A stretch of DNA of 64,000 bases from WHSV01 sp050693935 (GTDB lineage: Bacteria > Actinomycetota > CADDZG01 > WHSQ01): the NCBI GenBank assembly GCA_050693935.1, contig JBOGWU010000269.1, positions 1-64,000 on the forward strand, given 5' to 3'. This document shows positions 7,090 to 15,432 of this stretch, in pieces (position 1 is the first letter of the stretch; the number at the start of each line of letters is the position of its first letter). The notes under the pieces were generated by a model that was given only the letters and a program-made list of their open reading frames with translations, was not told the DNA's origin and made no database searches. A program made the translations under genes and the position numbers.

Positions 7090-8178
7090 GTGAAGTTCGC
7101 GGGACATTTGCGCGCGGGCGCTCGTTCGAACCGACGGGCAAACGCGGTCCGGATTCTGGTTGCAGGCGCCTTGGTCGCGCTCGCTCTCGTACCGTCCTTC
7201 GGGGGCAGCGCCGCGGGACAGGAATCGCTCTCCGATCTGGAGAACGAGATGCAGCAGCTTCAGGCGGATCTCGACGACTCCTCGGCGCGCATCGAACAGT
7301 TGCGTGGAAGGGAGTTCGACCTGCGCAAACGCATCGACGACGTCGAAGACCAGCGCGCCGTCCTCGTCGATCGCAACGAGGAGCTCACAGAAGATGTTGT
7401 CGAGCGCGCACGCGAGCTCTATGTCTCCGGAGGTACGGGAGTTGTCGAGGCTCTGTTCGCAGCCGAGGACTTCAGCGAGTTCAGCGACCGCGCGGAAATG
7501 CTCTCGCAGGTAACCCAGGACGATTCCCACATCTTCGTAGAGCTTCAGCGCAACACCGCCGAACTCGAGGACCTCGAAGGCCGGCTCGCCCAGGATCGCA
7601 AGGCGTTGGAGGAAACGCTCGTGGAGCTCGAGGACGAGAACGCGGAACTGCAGGACAAACTTGCCTCGGTGACCGATCAATACACCGACCTGAAGGAGAA
7701 GCTCAGGCAGGAGAGGTTGGCGGCTCGCACGGAGCCCACCGGCGGCGGCGGGCCCGCGCCCTCGACGTTGGTCCCTACTACCTCTACGACCGGCAAGACC
7801 TGTCCCGTCGCGGGACCGGTGTCGTTCGTTGATTCCTGGGGCGCTCCTCGGTCCGGGGGCCGCAGCCACGAGGGCACCGACATGATGGCCGCCTACGGCA
7901 CTCCCGTGGTGGCCATCGTCTCAGGCTCGATCACCTACGCGGGATACGGCGGGAGTGCGGGGAACTGGCAGATCCTCAGCGGCAGCGACGGAAATGCCTA
8001 CTGGTACATGCACAACCAGGAGAACCTCGTCAACGGCGGCGCGGTCGAGGCGGGACAGCAGATCGCCACGGTGGGCGACACCGGCAACGCCGCGGGCACC
8101 CCGCATCTGCACTTCGAGTACCACCCGGGCGGCGGGGGGCCGGTGAACCCCTACCCGCTGGTCGCCTCCATCTGCTAG
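7090..8178 (+). CDS. Secreted coiled-coil M23 peptidase (cell wall hydrolase)
   Basis: A 362-residue exported protein in three parts. The signal peptide covers roughly residues 1-44 (basic start, hydrophobic core ending S-A-A-G-Q). A long heptad-rich coiled coil (about 45-215) resembles those of EnvC/NlpD-like and RipA-type proteins. The C-terminal LytM/M23 domain has the zinc ligands H-E-G-T-D and H-L-H-F-E. It is expected to cut peptidoglycan cross-links at the cell surface or to activate another hydrolase. GTG at 7090 was chosen because GGGAGGA lies eight bases upstream and the signal peptide then begins properly; longer upstream frames have neither. It is divergent from the DtxR gene. Confidence 0.88.
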   Translation: MKFAGHLRAGARSNRRANAVRILVAGALVALALVPSFGGSAAGQESLSDLENEMQQLQADLDDSSARIEQLRGREFDLRKRIDDVEDQRAVLVDRNEELTEDVVERARELYVSGGTGVVEALFAAEDFSEFSDRAEMLSQVTQDDSHIFVELQRNTAELEDLEGRLAQDRKALEETLVELEDENAELQDKLASVTDQYTDLKEKLRQERLAARTEPTGGGGPAPSTLVPTTSTTGKTCPVAGPVSFVDSWGAPRSGGRSHEGTDMMAAYGTPVVAIVSGSITYAGYGGSAGNWQILSGSDGNAYWYMHNQENLVNGGAVEAGQQIATVGDTGNAAGTPHLHFEYHPGGGGPVNPYPLVASIC

Positions 8179-8189
8179 ACCTCCCCTAG

Positions 8190-8999
8190 ATGGATCCTCT
8201 CATCATCACCTGCGCCGGGGTCGGCGCCGAGGTGACTCGCGTTGAGCAGCCCAACCTCCCTCTCAGCGCGGCTGAGATCGCACGCGACGCGGCCGCGTGT
8301 CGTGAGGTTGGAGCGTCCATCTACCACCTGCACGTGCGCGACGACGAGGGCGACCCGACCATGGAGGTGACGACCTTTCGGTCCGCGCTCGAGGCGATCC
8401 GAAAGGAGTCCGACATCATCGTGCAGTTCACTTCGGGGGGCGCGGTGACCGATTCCGAGGGCGCCCGCATCGCCCCCCTCCAGCTGCGGCCCGACATGGC
8501 CTCGCTAACGACCGGCACCGTGAACTTCGCGGACGAGGTGTTTTGGAACCCACCGGACCTGGTCCGGCGCTTCTACGGTCGTATGCGCGAGCTCGGCATC
8601 ACGCCGGAGTTCGAGATCTTCGAAGCAGGCATGATCGCGAACGCGGCGGGTCTGTACGAGGAATTCGGGGAGAGCCATCACCGCCACTATGACTTCGTCC
8701 TGGGGGTGCCCGGGGCGCTTCCTGCCTGGGACGACTCAGTCGCCTTCCTGAGCGGCCACCTCCCCCAGGGGGCGACATGGAGCGCCACTGGGATCGGGCG
8801 CTGGCATCTGAGCGTGGCCGGGGCTGCCATCGCCGCGGGCGGGCATGTGCGGACCGGCTTCGAAGACGCCATCTACTACGAACGGGGCCGCCTAGCCGAG
8901 TCAAACGCCCAGCTCATCGGGCGGGTCGCCGCTCTGGGGCGGGAGGCGGGGCGCGCTATCGCAACGCCGGAAATCGCCCGCACCCTTCTGCGCCTATAG
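8190..8999 (+). CDS. BKACE-family beta-keto acid cleavage enzyme (DUF849)
   Basis: TIM-barrel enzyme of the DUF849/Kce family, which condenses a beta-keto acid with acetyl-CoA to give acetoacetate and a new CoA ester, as in 3-keto-5-aminohexanoate cleavage. The zinc-binding H-L-H-V-R-D near residue 47, the N-terminal T-C-A-G-V-G-A-E, and E-F-E-I-F-E-A-G-M near residue 140 are visible. The length of 269 residues is normal. It begins 11 bases after the peptidase stop. Its specific substrate is unknown. Confidence 0.88.
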   Translation: MDPLIITCAGVGAEVTRVEQPNLPLSAAEIARDAAACREVGASIYHLHVRDDEGDPTMEVTTFRSALEAIRKESDIIVQFTSGGAVTDSEGARIAPLQLRPDMASLTTGTVNFADEVFWNPPDLVRRFYGRMRELGITPEFEIFEAGMIANAAGLYEEFGESHHRHYDFVLGVPGALPAWDDSVAFLSGHLPQGATWSATGIGRWHLSVAGAAIAAGGHVRTGFEDAIYYERGRLAESNAQLIGRVAALGREAGRAIATPEIARTLLRL

Positions 9000-9035
9000 G
9001 AGGTCCACTGAGCCTGGGTCGTATAACCTCCTGGC

Positions 9036-9581
9036 ATGGACGCAAGGAAGCGGCGACGCTACGAGGTGATCGCCGATCCCGCCTATGTGGAGAATCTCGA
9101 GGATCGCAGCCTCGAGGAGCTTCGCTCGCTCCGTGACGAATGCCGGGAGGTCGAGAACGAGCTCTCGTTCGAGCGCCGGTTATGCCACGCTCGCATCGAC
9201 ATCCTCCGAGCCGAGATGGAACGACGCACCGGAGAGCAGGACCAGGATCTGCTCTCTCGCCTGCCTGAGATTCTGGGGTCTGCTGAGCTCCGCGGAGGCG
9301 GGTCGGCCCTGCCCGATCGCGCACCCGACCTGTCCGTGCCTCGCAACGCCGATATTCCTAGGCGCCGGGTGGAAGAGATCGCCGGCGAGCAGACGATGGC
9401 CCGGTTAAGCGGGCTGCAGGTAAGCGAGATCAAAGTGATCATGAGCAATCTCGCCGAGCACGAACGAAACCTGTCCGCGCGCAGAAACAAGGTTCACGAG
9501 GCCATGGACGGTATCCAAGCGGAGATCGTTCGTCGCTACACTTCGGGCGAAGCCGATCCCACCGCCGCCCTCGGGGGCTAG
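9036..9581 (+). CDS. rsiG: RsiG-like c-di-GMP-binding anti-sigma factor
   Basis: A 181-residue all-helical protein. It carries two copies of the RsiG c-di-GMP signature E-x3-S-x2-R-x3-Q-x3-D, both with His in place of Gln: E40-S44-R47-H51-D55 and E143-S147-R150-H154-D158. The segment D-L-L-S-R-L-P-E-I-L between them and the C-terminal R-R-Y-x-S-G-E-A also match Streptomyces RsiG as I remember it. RsiG sequesters the WhiG-type sigma factor when bound to c-di-GMP. No sigma gene lies in the window, but a GGDEF/HD-GYP protein does (21335-23350). The His substitutions may change ligand affinity. The family call is by motif recognition. Confidence 0.8.
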   Translation: MDARKRRRYEVIADPAYVENLEDRSLEELRSLRDECREVENELSFERRLCHARIDILRAEMERRTGEQDQDLLSRLPEILGSAELRGGGSALPDRAPDLSVPRNADIPRRRVEEIAGEQTMARLSGLQVSEIKVIMSNLAEHERNLSARRNKVHEAMDGIQAEIVRRYTSGEADPTAALGG

Positions 9582-9607
9582 CTCCGAAGACCAGACGACT
9601 AGTTTGG

Positions 9608-10531
9608 TTAGTCGTCGCGGGAGTCGTTGCTGACGCTGACGTCGCTGTGGTCGCTGTCGCGGCCGTCGCGGCTGTCGTCATCCCGGCGATCGTCGTCGTC
9701 GTTGTCGCGATCGTCGTCGTTCTTGGGCTCCGGCGGCTTGGGCTGGTTGGCCTTCGGCTTGGAATCCTTGGAGTCCTCGGAGTCCTCGGAGTCCTTCGAG
9801 TCCTTGGAGTCCTTGGAGTCCTCGGAGTCCTTCGACGGCTTGGAGTCCTTCTTGCCGGTCTTGTCCTTGGGGGCCTTGCCCGGCTGGTTCACCGGGATGT
9901 CGTCCTTGACGTTCGTAGCCTGGCCCGGCTTGGCGTGGTCGTCGATGTCCCCAGGAGAGTCGGGCTCGGAGCCCCGGTCGTCGCCCTCGGAGTCTCCGGG
10001 ACTCGTTGGTCCGTGCGGGGGCTGGACGTTCTTGGGGCCGTTGTTCGGGGGCAGCGGTTCGTGGCCGGGCTGTCCGGGCGCGTTCTGGTCGTTGTTGATG
10101 GTTGCCTGGGGCCCACCGTTGATGAGGGAGGGGCTGCCGGGGCCGCCGATGAAGCCGGGACCGACGCCGGTGCCGCCCTCGAAGGTTGGGTCGTCATCGC
10201 CTCCGGCGGGAGGTTCCACGGCCGCGACCAGCGGAGGCTCGCCGCCATCGAGGTCGTCGGAGGGGAGGGGACTGAGCAGATCGCCTGCGTCGGTGGACAG
10301 CGGCGAGCCTTCGGGCTCGGTCGCCGATGGGCTTCCCTCGGAGTCCTCCTCGAAGCCGGGAACTTGAACGGAACCCTCGTTCGATCCGGGTGTCCGCGCC
10401 TCGAGCGGACGCGGCGCGCCTGCGTCGAAAGCGGAGTTCTGAAGGACGACCGAGAACAGCACGAGTGACCCCGCCGCAACCACGGCGAGGGCGGTGCCGA
10501 CCACCGACGTCATACCGTTTCTGAACCGCAT
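9608..10531 (-). CDS. Secreted low-complexity Asp/Ser/Lys-rich protein
   Basis: About 307 residues. An N-terminal hydrophobic helix follows M-R-F-R-N (signal peptide or membrane anchor, about 8-30). The rest is a long disordered region rich in Pro, Gly, Asp and Ser, with D-S-K/D-S-E tripeptide repeats (around nucleotides 9765-9840) and a strongly acidic and basic tail of D, R and N. No folded domain or cysteine is seen. Such proteins often span the cell wall or act as surface spacers. ATG at 10531 has an AAGGGG sequence; an upstream ATG at 10567 has its GGAGG immediately adjacent, too close. The antisense frames are composition artefacts. Confidence 0.7.
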   Translation of the reverse strand: MRFRNGMTSVVGTALAVVAAGSLVLFSVVLQNSAFDAGAPRPLEARTPGSNEGSVQVPGFEEDSEGSPSATEPEGSPLSTDAGDLLSPLPSDDLDGGEPPLVAAVEPPAGGDDDPTFEGGTGVGPGFIGGPGSPSLINGGPQATINNDQNAPGQPGHEPLPPNNGPKNVQPPHGPTSPGDSEGDDRGSEPDSPGDIDDHAKPGQATNVKDDIPVNQPGKAPKDKTGKKDSKPSKDSEDSKDSKDSKDSEDSEDSKDSKPKANQPKPPEPKNDDDRDNDDDDRRDDDSRDGRDSDHSDVSVSNDSRDD

Positions 10532-10943
10532 TGACCCCTTCTTTTGCCGGGACTCTTGTCGTGGCATCCTCCCGCGGTTACCGGTCGGATGTTCGGCGAC
10601 GGTGAGTCCTAGGTGCTTAGAGTAACCGATCCATTACAAAGCGTAACCAGGTTCCCGGCTCTTGAACGTCTTTTCGGCAGACTTGGCCGAGAACTTGACC
10701 ATTTCTCCACTATTCGCCTCGGCCTTACAAGGGCCTCCGAACCAACCGGGCGATTAGTTTGCGAGCCGCGCAGGGCCAGAGCCTCGCCGGATGGGTGACT
10801 TTCGAGGCCTGCGATCGCCAGGATCCCCTGAAATCGAGCCGGCCCATCATGCGCCCCGCCGCCCAATGCTTGCAACTGTTATGCAAAAGTGCTATATCTG
10901 TTAGCGAAACTCGCAAGCAGCCAACCGGTCCGCAGGAGGCGCC
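10532..10943. other. Divergent intergenic region, about 410 bases
   Basis: This region separates the acidic protein (leftward) from the XRE regulator (rightward). It holds two direct GTAACC copies 21 bases apart (10622-10627 and 10643-10648), a spacing of two helical turns that could bind a dimeric regulator, and the XRE promoter near its right end. I see no convincing gene in it: the short frames have no ribosome sites or recognisable product. Confidence 0.4.
10870..10898 (+). promoter_or_regulatory. Promoter of the XRE regulator gene with overlapping inverted repeat
   Basis: TTGCAA (10870-10875), a 17-base spacer and TATATC (10893-10898) form a good vegetative promoter. TTGCA-N7-TGCAA is an inverted repeat that begins in the -35 box (10870-10886) and could be an autoregulatory operator. 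A second small palindrome GCG-N5-CGC follows at about 10904-10914. Confidence 0.55.
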
Positions 10944-10979
10944 ACGAGCAAAGACAAGATCGACCTGGCCGCCGGGCGC

Positions 10980-11351
10980 ATGAAGCTCGGCGAACTCGGT
11001 TCCTTCATTCGGGAGCAGCGGCGGGGAGCGCGACTGTCCTTGCGCAAGCTCTCGGATCTCGCAGGGATCTCGAATCCCTATCTCTCACAGATCGAGCGGG
11101 GACTGAGGAAGCCGTCGGCGGAGATTCTCCAGGCGATCGCAAGGGCGCTCAGCATCTCCTCGGAGACGCTGTACGTGCGAGCCGGGATCCTCGAGGAGAA
11201 CCGCGATCACGACCTGGTCGCCGAGATACTCAAGGACACCAAATTGACCGAGAAGCAGAAGCAGAACCTGATCGACACCTATCGCAACTACGTCGAGCTC
11301 AATCAGCCAGGCGGAGGCGAGCCGGTGGTCGACGCCCTGACAAACGAATAG
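10980..11351 (+). CDS. XRE-family helix-turn-helix regulator
   Basis: A small DNA-binding protein (123 residues from this ATG) with a clear Cro/C1 helix-turn-helix: R-L-S-L-R-K-L-S-D-L-A-G-I-S near residue 20, then N-P-Y-L-S-Q-I-E-R-G. A short helical tail is rich in Lys and Gln. The ATG at 10980 has no ribosome binding site. An AGGAGG at 10934-10939 instead points to an in-frame ACG at 10944, which would add 12 residues (T-S-K-D-K-I-D-L-A-A-G-R) resembling the N-terminus of related actinobacterial regulators. The neighbouring HbhA-like gene follows 175 bases later. Confidence 0.88.
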   Translation: MKLGELGSFIREQRRGARLSLRKLSDLAGISNPYLSQIERGLRKPSAEILQAIARALSISSETLYVRAGILEENRDHDLVAEILKDTKLTEKQKQNLIDTYRNYVELNQPGGGEPVVDALTNE

Positions 11352-11526
11352 GCCTGACGGGATCGCGGAGCGACCCTCTTCACCCCCCAACCCGGCGTTG
11401 GGCGCCGACGGCTCTTGCGCCGACGGAGCCCGACGAGTCTCCGGATCCCGTCATCACTTGATCAAGATTCCTGGGCGATGCGCGACGGATCGCTCGGGAT
11501 CATCAGCCGCCGAGGAGGTGACATCA

Positions 11527-11823
11527 ATGCCGAAGACACAAGAGCTCCTGTACGCCGTGGTCGGTGCCGGCGACTTCGCAGTCGAGAAGGCGAAGAGTCT
11601 GGCCGACCGCGACACGACCGCTAAGGTCTACAACGACTTCGTCAAGCGGGGGCGCTCGCTCTCGACCAAGATCAAGAGCTCCGCTCCAACCAAGCAGGCG
11701 ATCGCTCAGACCAAGACCGCGCGCTCCCAGGCCAAGGCCGCCGCGACCAGCGCGACCAAGGCAGTCCGAGCAAACAGCAAGGCCGCGCGCTCTGCGGCGA
11801 CCAAGTCCGCAAACGCAAGCTAA
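11527..11823 (+). CDS. HbhA/phasin-like Lys-Ala-rich protein
   Basis: A 98-residue protein with a helical N-terminal half (about 1-45) and a C-terminal tail of repeated Lys, Ala, Ser and Thr (S-A-T-K-A-V, S-A-A-T-K-S-A). This layout resembles mycobacterial heparin-binding haemagglutinin or histone-like tails, though much shorter. There is no signal peptide. GAGGAGGTGA eight bases before the ATG is an excellent ribosome site. A strong terminator follows, so it is monocistronic or the end of the XRE transcript. Roles in nucleoid, lipid body or surface binding are all possible. Confidence 0.75.
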   Translation: MPKTQELLYAVVGAGDFAVEKAKSLADRDTTAKVYNDFVKRGRSLSTKIKSSAPTKQAIAQTKTARSQAKAAATSATKAVRANSKAARSAATKSANAS

Positions 11824-11857
11824 GCGTTACAAACGCCAATAGCTGGATTCTGCATGT

Positions 11858-11888
11858 AAATGGGCCCGCCTACACGGCGGGCCCGTTT
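11858..11888 (+). terminator. Rho-independent-type terminator
   Basis: A perfect nine-pair stem GGGCCCGCC (11862-11870), loop TACAC, GGCGGGCCC (11876-11884), with AAAT before and GTTT after it. It lies 38 bases beyond the HbhA-like stop codon and is nearly symmetric, so it could stop transcription from both sides. Confidence 0.8.
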
Positions 11889-11942
11889 GCGTAGGCCCTA
11901 CAGGGGGAAGCGAAAGGGGACAAATCTGGTTAAGGAACTACT

Positions 11943-12968
11943 GTGACCCTGACTATGAACCTAGACGTAACTTTGGACTGCACCGAGCGGTGCTTCGACC
12001 TACCCGAATGGGGCGAGCTGCTCGAACGCGACCCCGACCGGCAGATCTTTGCAACGCCGGATTGGCATCGCCTGTGGTGGGAGGAGTTCAAGGGGGACAA
12101 GGACCTGTTCCTTTTGACCATGCGCCGCGGGCCCGGGGAGGTCGTGGCGATCGTCCCCCTCTACCGGAAGGTCGAGGACGGCAAGCAGGTGCTTCGCTTC
12201 GTTGGTGGGATCGACCTCAGCGACTATCTCGGCCCGATCTGCTCGCTCGAGGACCGTGAGGACGTCGCTGAAACCCTCGCCGCCTGGCTGGTCCATACCG
12301 AAGTCGAGTGGGACCTGTTCGACGCCCACAACATGCCAGTTCCCTTTGGCTTCGCCGAATTCTTGGTCGACCGGGCCGATCGTGAGGGCCTCGATTTCCA
12401 GATCGAGCAGGAGGAGACGGCGGCGCTGTTGCCGCTGCCCTCGGACTGGACCGAGTACCTCGCGAGCCTGGGCTCAAAGGATCGGCACGAGCTCAAGCGC
12501 AAGCGCAAGCGACTGGCCCGCGATTTCCCCGATGCGCGCGTCCGCACCGCAACCGAAGAGAGCCTCGAGCGAGACCTCAAGACCTTCATCGAGATGCATC
12601 GCGGCGCAGAGGGGATGAAGGGTCATTTCATGAGGCCGGATATCGCCTCCTTCTTCGAGCGCATCGCTCATTCGTTCATGCCCCTGGGGTGGCTGCAGCT
12701 CGACCTCTTCGAGATCGGCGAACGAGCGCTGGCCTCGACCTTCTCGTTCTCGTTCAACGGCAATCTCTACCTCTACAACTCGGCGTACGAACCCGACCTA
12801 TCGCACCTGTCTCCCGGATTCGTCCACGTGTCCGAGCTCGTTCGCTCGTCGATCGAGTCGGGTCTAAGGATCTTCGACTTCATGAGGGGTCCCGAGCGGT
12901 ACAAGTACCAGCTTGGGGCTCAGGCGGTGCCTCTCAACAACGTCCGCCTTTTCAGGAAGAACTCCTAA
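11943..12968 (+). CDS. GNAT acyltransferase, BioF2/FemAB-like
   Basis: A 341-residue protein of the double-GNAT 'acetyltransferase involved in cellulose biosynthesis / FemAB-like' group. N-terminal motifs W-H-R-L-W-W and V-A-I-V-P-L-Y-R, the basic helix D-R-H-E-L-K-R-K-R-K-R around 179-190, and the C-terminal acyl-CoA fold with S-A-Y-E-P-D and D-F-M-R-G-P-E-R-Y-K are typical. Members transfer aminoacyl or acyl groups to cell envelope components. The GTG start has AAGGA about six bases upstream. It precedes the glycosyltransferase by seven bases, so the two probably act in one pathway. Confidence 0.83.
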   Translation: MTLTMNLDVTLDCTERCFDLPEWGELLERDPDRQIFATPDWHRLWWEEFKGDKDLFLLTMRRGPGEVVAIVPLYRKVEDGKQVLRFVGGIDLSDYLGPICSLEDREDVAETLAAWLVHTEVEWDLFDAHNMPVPFGFAEFLVDRADREGLDFQIEQEETAALLPLPSDWTEYLASLGSKDRHELKRKRKRLARDFPDARVRTATEESLERDLKTFIEMHRGAEGMKGHFMRPDIASFFERIAHSFMPLGWLQLDLFEIGERALASTFSFSFNGNLYLYNSAYEPDLSHLSPGFVHVSELVRSSIESGLRIFDFMRGPERYKYQLGAQAVPLNNVRLFRKNS

Positions 12969-12975
12969 AAACGAA

Positions 12976-14247
12976 ATGACTCCCTACGACGACGCCTCCA
13001 TGGTGACGCGCGTGGCCGTTCTCGCCTATCACTCGTCGCCTCTAATCGAACCGGGGTCGGGCGATGCCGGTGGTATGACCGTCTACGTCCGGGAGCTTGC
13101 TCGGGCGCACGAGCGGCTGGGGGTTCACACCGACATCTTCACGCGAGCGACGGGCCGCGAGCCTCGCATCGTGGCGCTGTCCGAAAGGGTCAGGGTTGTC
13201 TCGATAGATGCCGGGCCTTCGCGGCCCCTTTCCAAAGAACGACTGCCCGAATACGTCGAGGACTTCGCGGCCGGCGTCCGCGCCTTTGCAACGATGCAGC
13301 GAGTCACCTACGACGTGGTTCACTCGCACTACTGGCAGTCGGGTATCGCGGGCATCTCGCTCGCCCGGGCCCTCGACGTCCCTCTCGTGCACTCGCAGCA
13401 CACCCTGGGCTTGGTCAAGAACTCGTTCTTGGCTCCCGGCGATTCGCCCGAATCGCAGGTCCGGCTCGACGGTGAAGCTCGGGTCATCTCCAGCGCCGAC
13501 GTGCTGATCGCGTCGACCGATGAGGAGTGGAAGCAACTCTCATGCCTCTATGGAGCGCCTCACGATCGCATCAAGACGGTCCACCCCGGCGTCGATCACG
13601 GCGTCTTCCACTCGGGCGACCGGCACGAAGCGCGCACCGCGCTGGGGATCGACGACCAAGACGCCGTGTTGCTGTACGTGGGCCGGATCCAGCCCCTCAA
13701 GGGCCTCGAGCTCGCCGTGCGATCCGCCAACGAGGTCTTGCCCGCCCTCGATCGCGAGCTGACCTTCGTCGTCGTGGGTGGCGTGAGCGGCGACAGTGGT
13801 CAGCGCGAGCTCAAGCGCACGAAGGCCCTCGTTAGGTCCCTGGGACTGAGCGAGCGGGTGCGGTTCGTCGGCGCCCAACCGCATCACCGGCTCCCGATCT
13901 ACTACCGAGCGGCCGACGTTCTGACGGTGTGCTCGCACTCCGAGTCCTTCGGGCTTGCCGCGCTCGAGGCACACGCCTGCGGCACGCCGGTCGTAGCCAC
14001 CGCAGTAGGGGGTCTCTCCTACATCGTGCGCGACGGCCGGTCCGGCTTCCTACTAGACGAGCGCGATCCCACAGTCTGTGCTGCGCGGCTCAAGACGTTG
14101 CTGTCTGACTCTTCGTTGTGGGATGAGTTCGCGCGCGCGGCGAGCGATGCGTCGCGCGCTTTCTCATGGGATGCGACCGCGACAACGCTCCTTGAGTTGT
14201 ACGAATGTCTGGCGCGCGATCGCGCTCCCGAAGTTTGCACCTGTTAG
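12976..14247 (+). CDS. GT4 glycosyltransferase, MshA-like
   Basis: Retaining GT-B glycosyltransferase. The N-terminal G-G-M-T-V-Y-V-R-E-L-A-R and D-I-F-T-R match MshA (D-inositol-3-phosphate GlcNAc transferase, first step of mycothiol synthesis), and the region H-P-G-V-D with V-G-R-I-Q-P-L-K-G and the E-x7-E motif E-S-F-G-L-A-A-L-E is standard GT4. Length from ATG 12976 is 423 residues. Related trehalose or lipid GT4 enzymes share these motifs, so mshA identity is likely but not proven. Its position near proC also fits the mycobacterial order. Confidence 0.85.
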   Translation: MTPYDDASMVTRVAVLAYHSSPLIEPGSGDAGGMTVYVRELARAHERLGVHTDIFTRATGREPRIVALSERVRVVSIDAGPSRPLSKERLPEYVEDFAAGVRAFATMQRVTYDVVHSHYWQSGIAGISLARALDVPLVHSQHTLGLVKNSFLAPGDSPESQVRLDGEARVISSADVLIASTDEEWKQLSCLYGAPHDRIKTVHPGVDHGVFHSGDRHEARTALGIDDQDAVLLYVGRIQPLKGLELAVRSANEVLPALDRELTFVVVGGVSGDSGQRELKRTKALVRSLGLSERVRFVGAQPHHRLPIYYRAADVLTVCSHSESFGLAALEAHACGTPVVATAVGGLSYIVRDGRSGFLLDERDPTVCAARLKTLLSDSSLWDEFARAASDASRAFSWDATATTLLELYECLARDRAPEVCTC

Positions 14248-14517
14248 TTCTCAAAAAAAGAACAACAGACCGCGAACAAAAACCCACTGGCTCTGACCTG
14301 CTCGTTTGTTGTCCTACCTGGGGCTACGCGCGGTTGACCGATGAACACCGCGTCGCTATGTTCTGCGACGTCGTGAGACGCGGTCTTCGGATCGAGTCGT
14401 TCGGCGAGGGCCCCAGAAGCTAAGGACGGCCGGCTCTCGTGTGTGGGGAAGTACACGAGGTCCGATCGTGCGAGGTTTCTGGGGCTCTTTGTGTTCAGAC
14501 GGCTTTGCTTGGCGTAG
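14248..14517. other. 270-base gap between convergent genes
   Basis: This gap lies between the ends of the GT4 gene and the proline dehydrogenase gene. A short A-rich stem (GTTCT, loop of A residues, AGAAC; about 14247-14263) follows the GT4 stop codon and might be a weak terminator. Nothing else recognisable is present. Confidence 0.3.
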
Positions 14518-15432
14518 TCAGCCTCGCACCAGCGTTCGCAGGAAGAACCGCAGGTTTGCCGGCTTCTCCGCAATCCGGCGCATCAGGTAGGGATACCAGG
14601 CGGACCCGTAGGGTACGTAGGTGCGCACTCTGTAACCCTGAGCCGCGAGCTGTTCCTGGTAATCGGCGCGCACTCCATAGAGCATCTGTATCTCGAAGTC
14701 CTGCTGACTTGCACCCGATCGCAGCGCGGCCTGCCGCGCGTAGTCGATTAGCTTGGTGTCGTGGGTCGCTATGCCCGGGTCGGTGCCTTTCTCGAACAAC
14801 CAATCGGTTAGGAACATGTACTGGGCGTCGATCTCGGCGCCCTTTTGGAGCGCCAGCTCCTCGGGTTCGGCGTAGGCACCCTTGACGAGGCGGATGCGTG
14901 GTTTGACTCCTGCAAACGCTTCGAGGTCGACCGGGGTGCGACGGAGATATGCCTGGATCGCCTGACGAATGTCCGGGTAGTCGGCCTGAAGAATCCGAAA
15001 GACGTCGAGGGTGTCGAGCACGTACTCGGATTGCTCGATGTCGATCTCGACCCGCATGTCGATCGAGGCTGCCTGGGCTGCGATCCTGCGGAGGTGATCG
15101 ATGCACTGGCCTTTGTCGAAGGCCAGCCCCAACTGGGTCGGCTTGACGGTGATGGTGGTGTCGATGCCGGTTTCCTCGACTCGCTTGATCGCGGTCAGGT
15201 AGTCGTCGGCCTCGGCCTGGGCCCCCTCAGGAGTCGTAACTCCTTCTCCCAACAGGTCGAGGATTCCGCCAACGCCCCTGGAGTTGAGCACCCTGATCGC
15301 GTCGATGGCGTCCTCCACATTGCTTCCCGCCACGAATCGCTTGACGAGTCCGCTCGTGAGCCGGCTCTCGGTGACGAGCCTCTGAACGCTCGGCTTCTCT
15401 GCAACCCACAACCATGCACGTCCCAGCAACAC
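14518..15432 (-). CDS. Proline dehydrogenase (monofunctional)
   Basis: Flavin-dependent oxidation of L-proline to pyrroline-5-carboxylate. The 304-residue (beta-alpha)8 protein shows the PRODH signatures V-K-P-T-Q-L-G-L near 92, R-L-V-K-G-A-Y-A-E-P near 178, A-T-H-D near 220, Q-M-L-Y-G-V near 245 and Y-V-P-Y-G-S-A-W-Y-P-Y-L-M-R-R near the C-terminus. GTG at 15432 is supported by AAGGAGGA seven to eight bases upstream. It lacks the aldehyde dehydrogenase half found in PutA fusions. It faces away from proC across a short shared promoter region. Confidence 0.93.
   Translation of the reverse strand: MLLGRAWLWVAEKPSVQRLVTESRLTSGLVKRFVAGSNVEDAIDAIRVLNSRGVGGILDLLGEGVTTPEGAQAEADDYLTAIKRVEETGIDTTITVKPTQLGLAFDKGQCIDHLRRIAAQAASIDMRVEIDIEQSEYVLDTLDVFRILQADYPDIRQAIQAYLRRTPVDLEAFAGVKPRIRLVKGAYAEPEELALQKGAEIDAQYMFLTDWLFEKGTDPGIATHDTKLIDYARQAALRSGASQQDFEIQMLYGVRADYQEQLAAQGYRVRTYVPYGSAWYPYLMRRIAEKPANLRFFLRTLVRG

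Noticed and set aside
6235..7869. 544-codon minus-strand frame spanning the DtxR and M23 regions
   Set aside because: It overlaps two well supported genes, including a large part of the DtxR gene in another frame, and its translation is Arg/Pro/Gly-rich without domains.
9765..9840. Repeats in the acidic protein gene as a CRISPR-like array
   Set aside because: The period is a few codons and the repeats are in-frame coding triplets without spacers.
9627..10468. Two plus-strand frames opposite the acidic protein
   Set aside because: The repetitive Ser/Leu/Val products are complements of the Asp/Ser/Lys repeats; the minus-strand frame has a signal peptide and a ribosome site.
14247..14263. A-rich hairpin after the glycosyltransferase as a firm terminator
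   Set aside because: The stem is only five pairs with a loop of mostly A and lacks a downstream T-tract, so it is listed only as a weak possibility.
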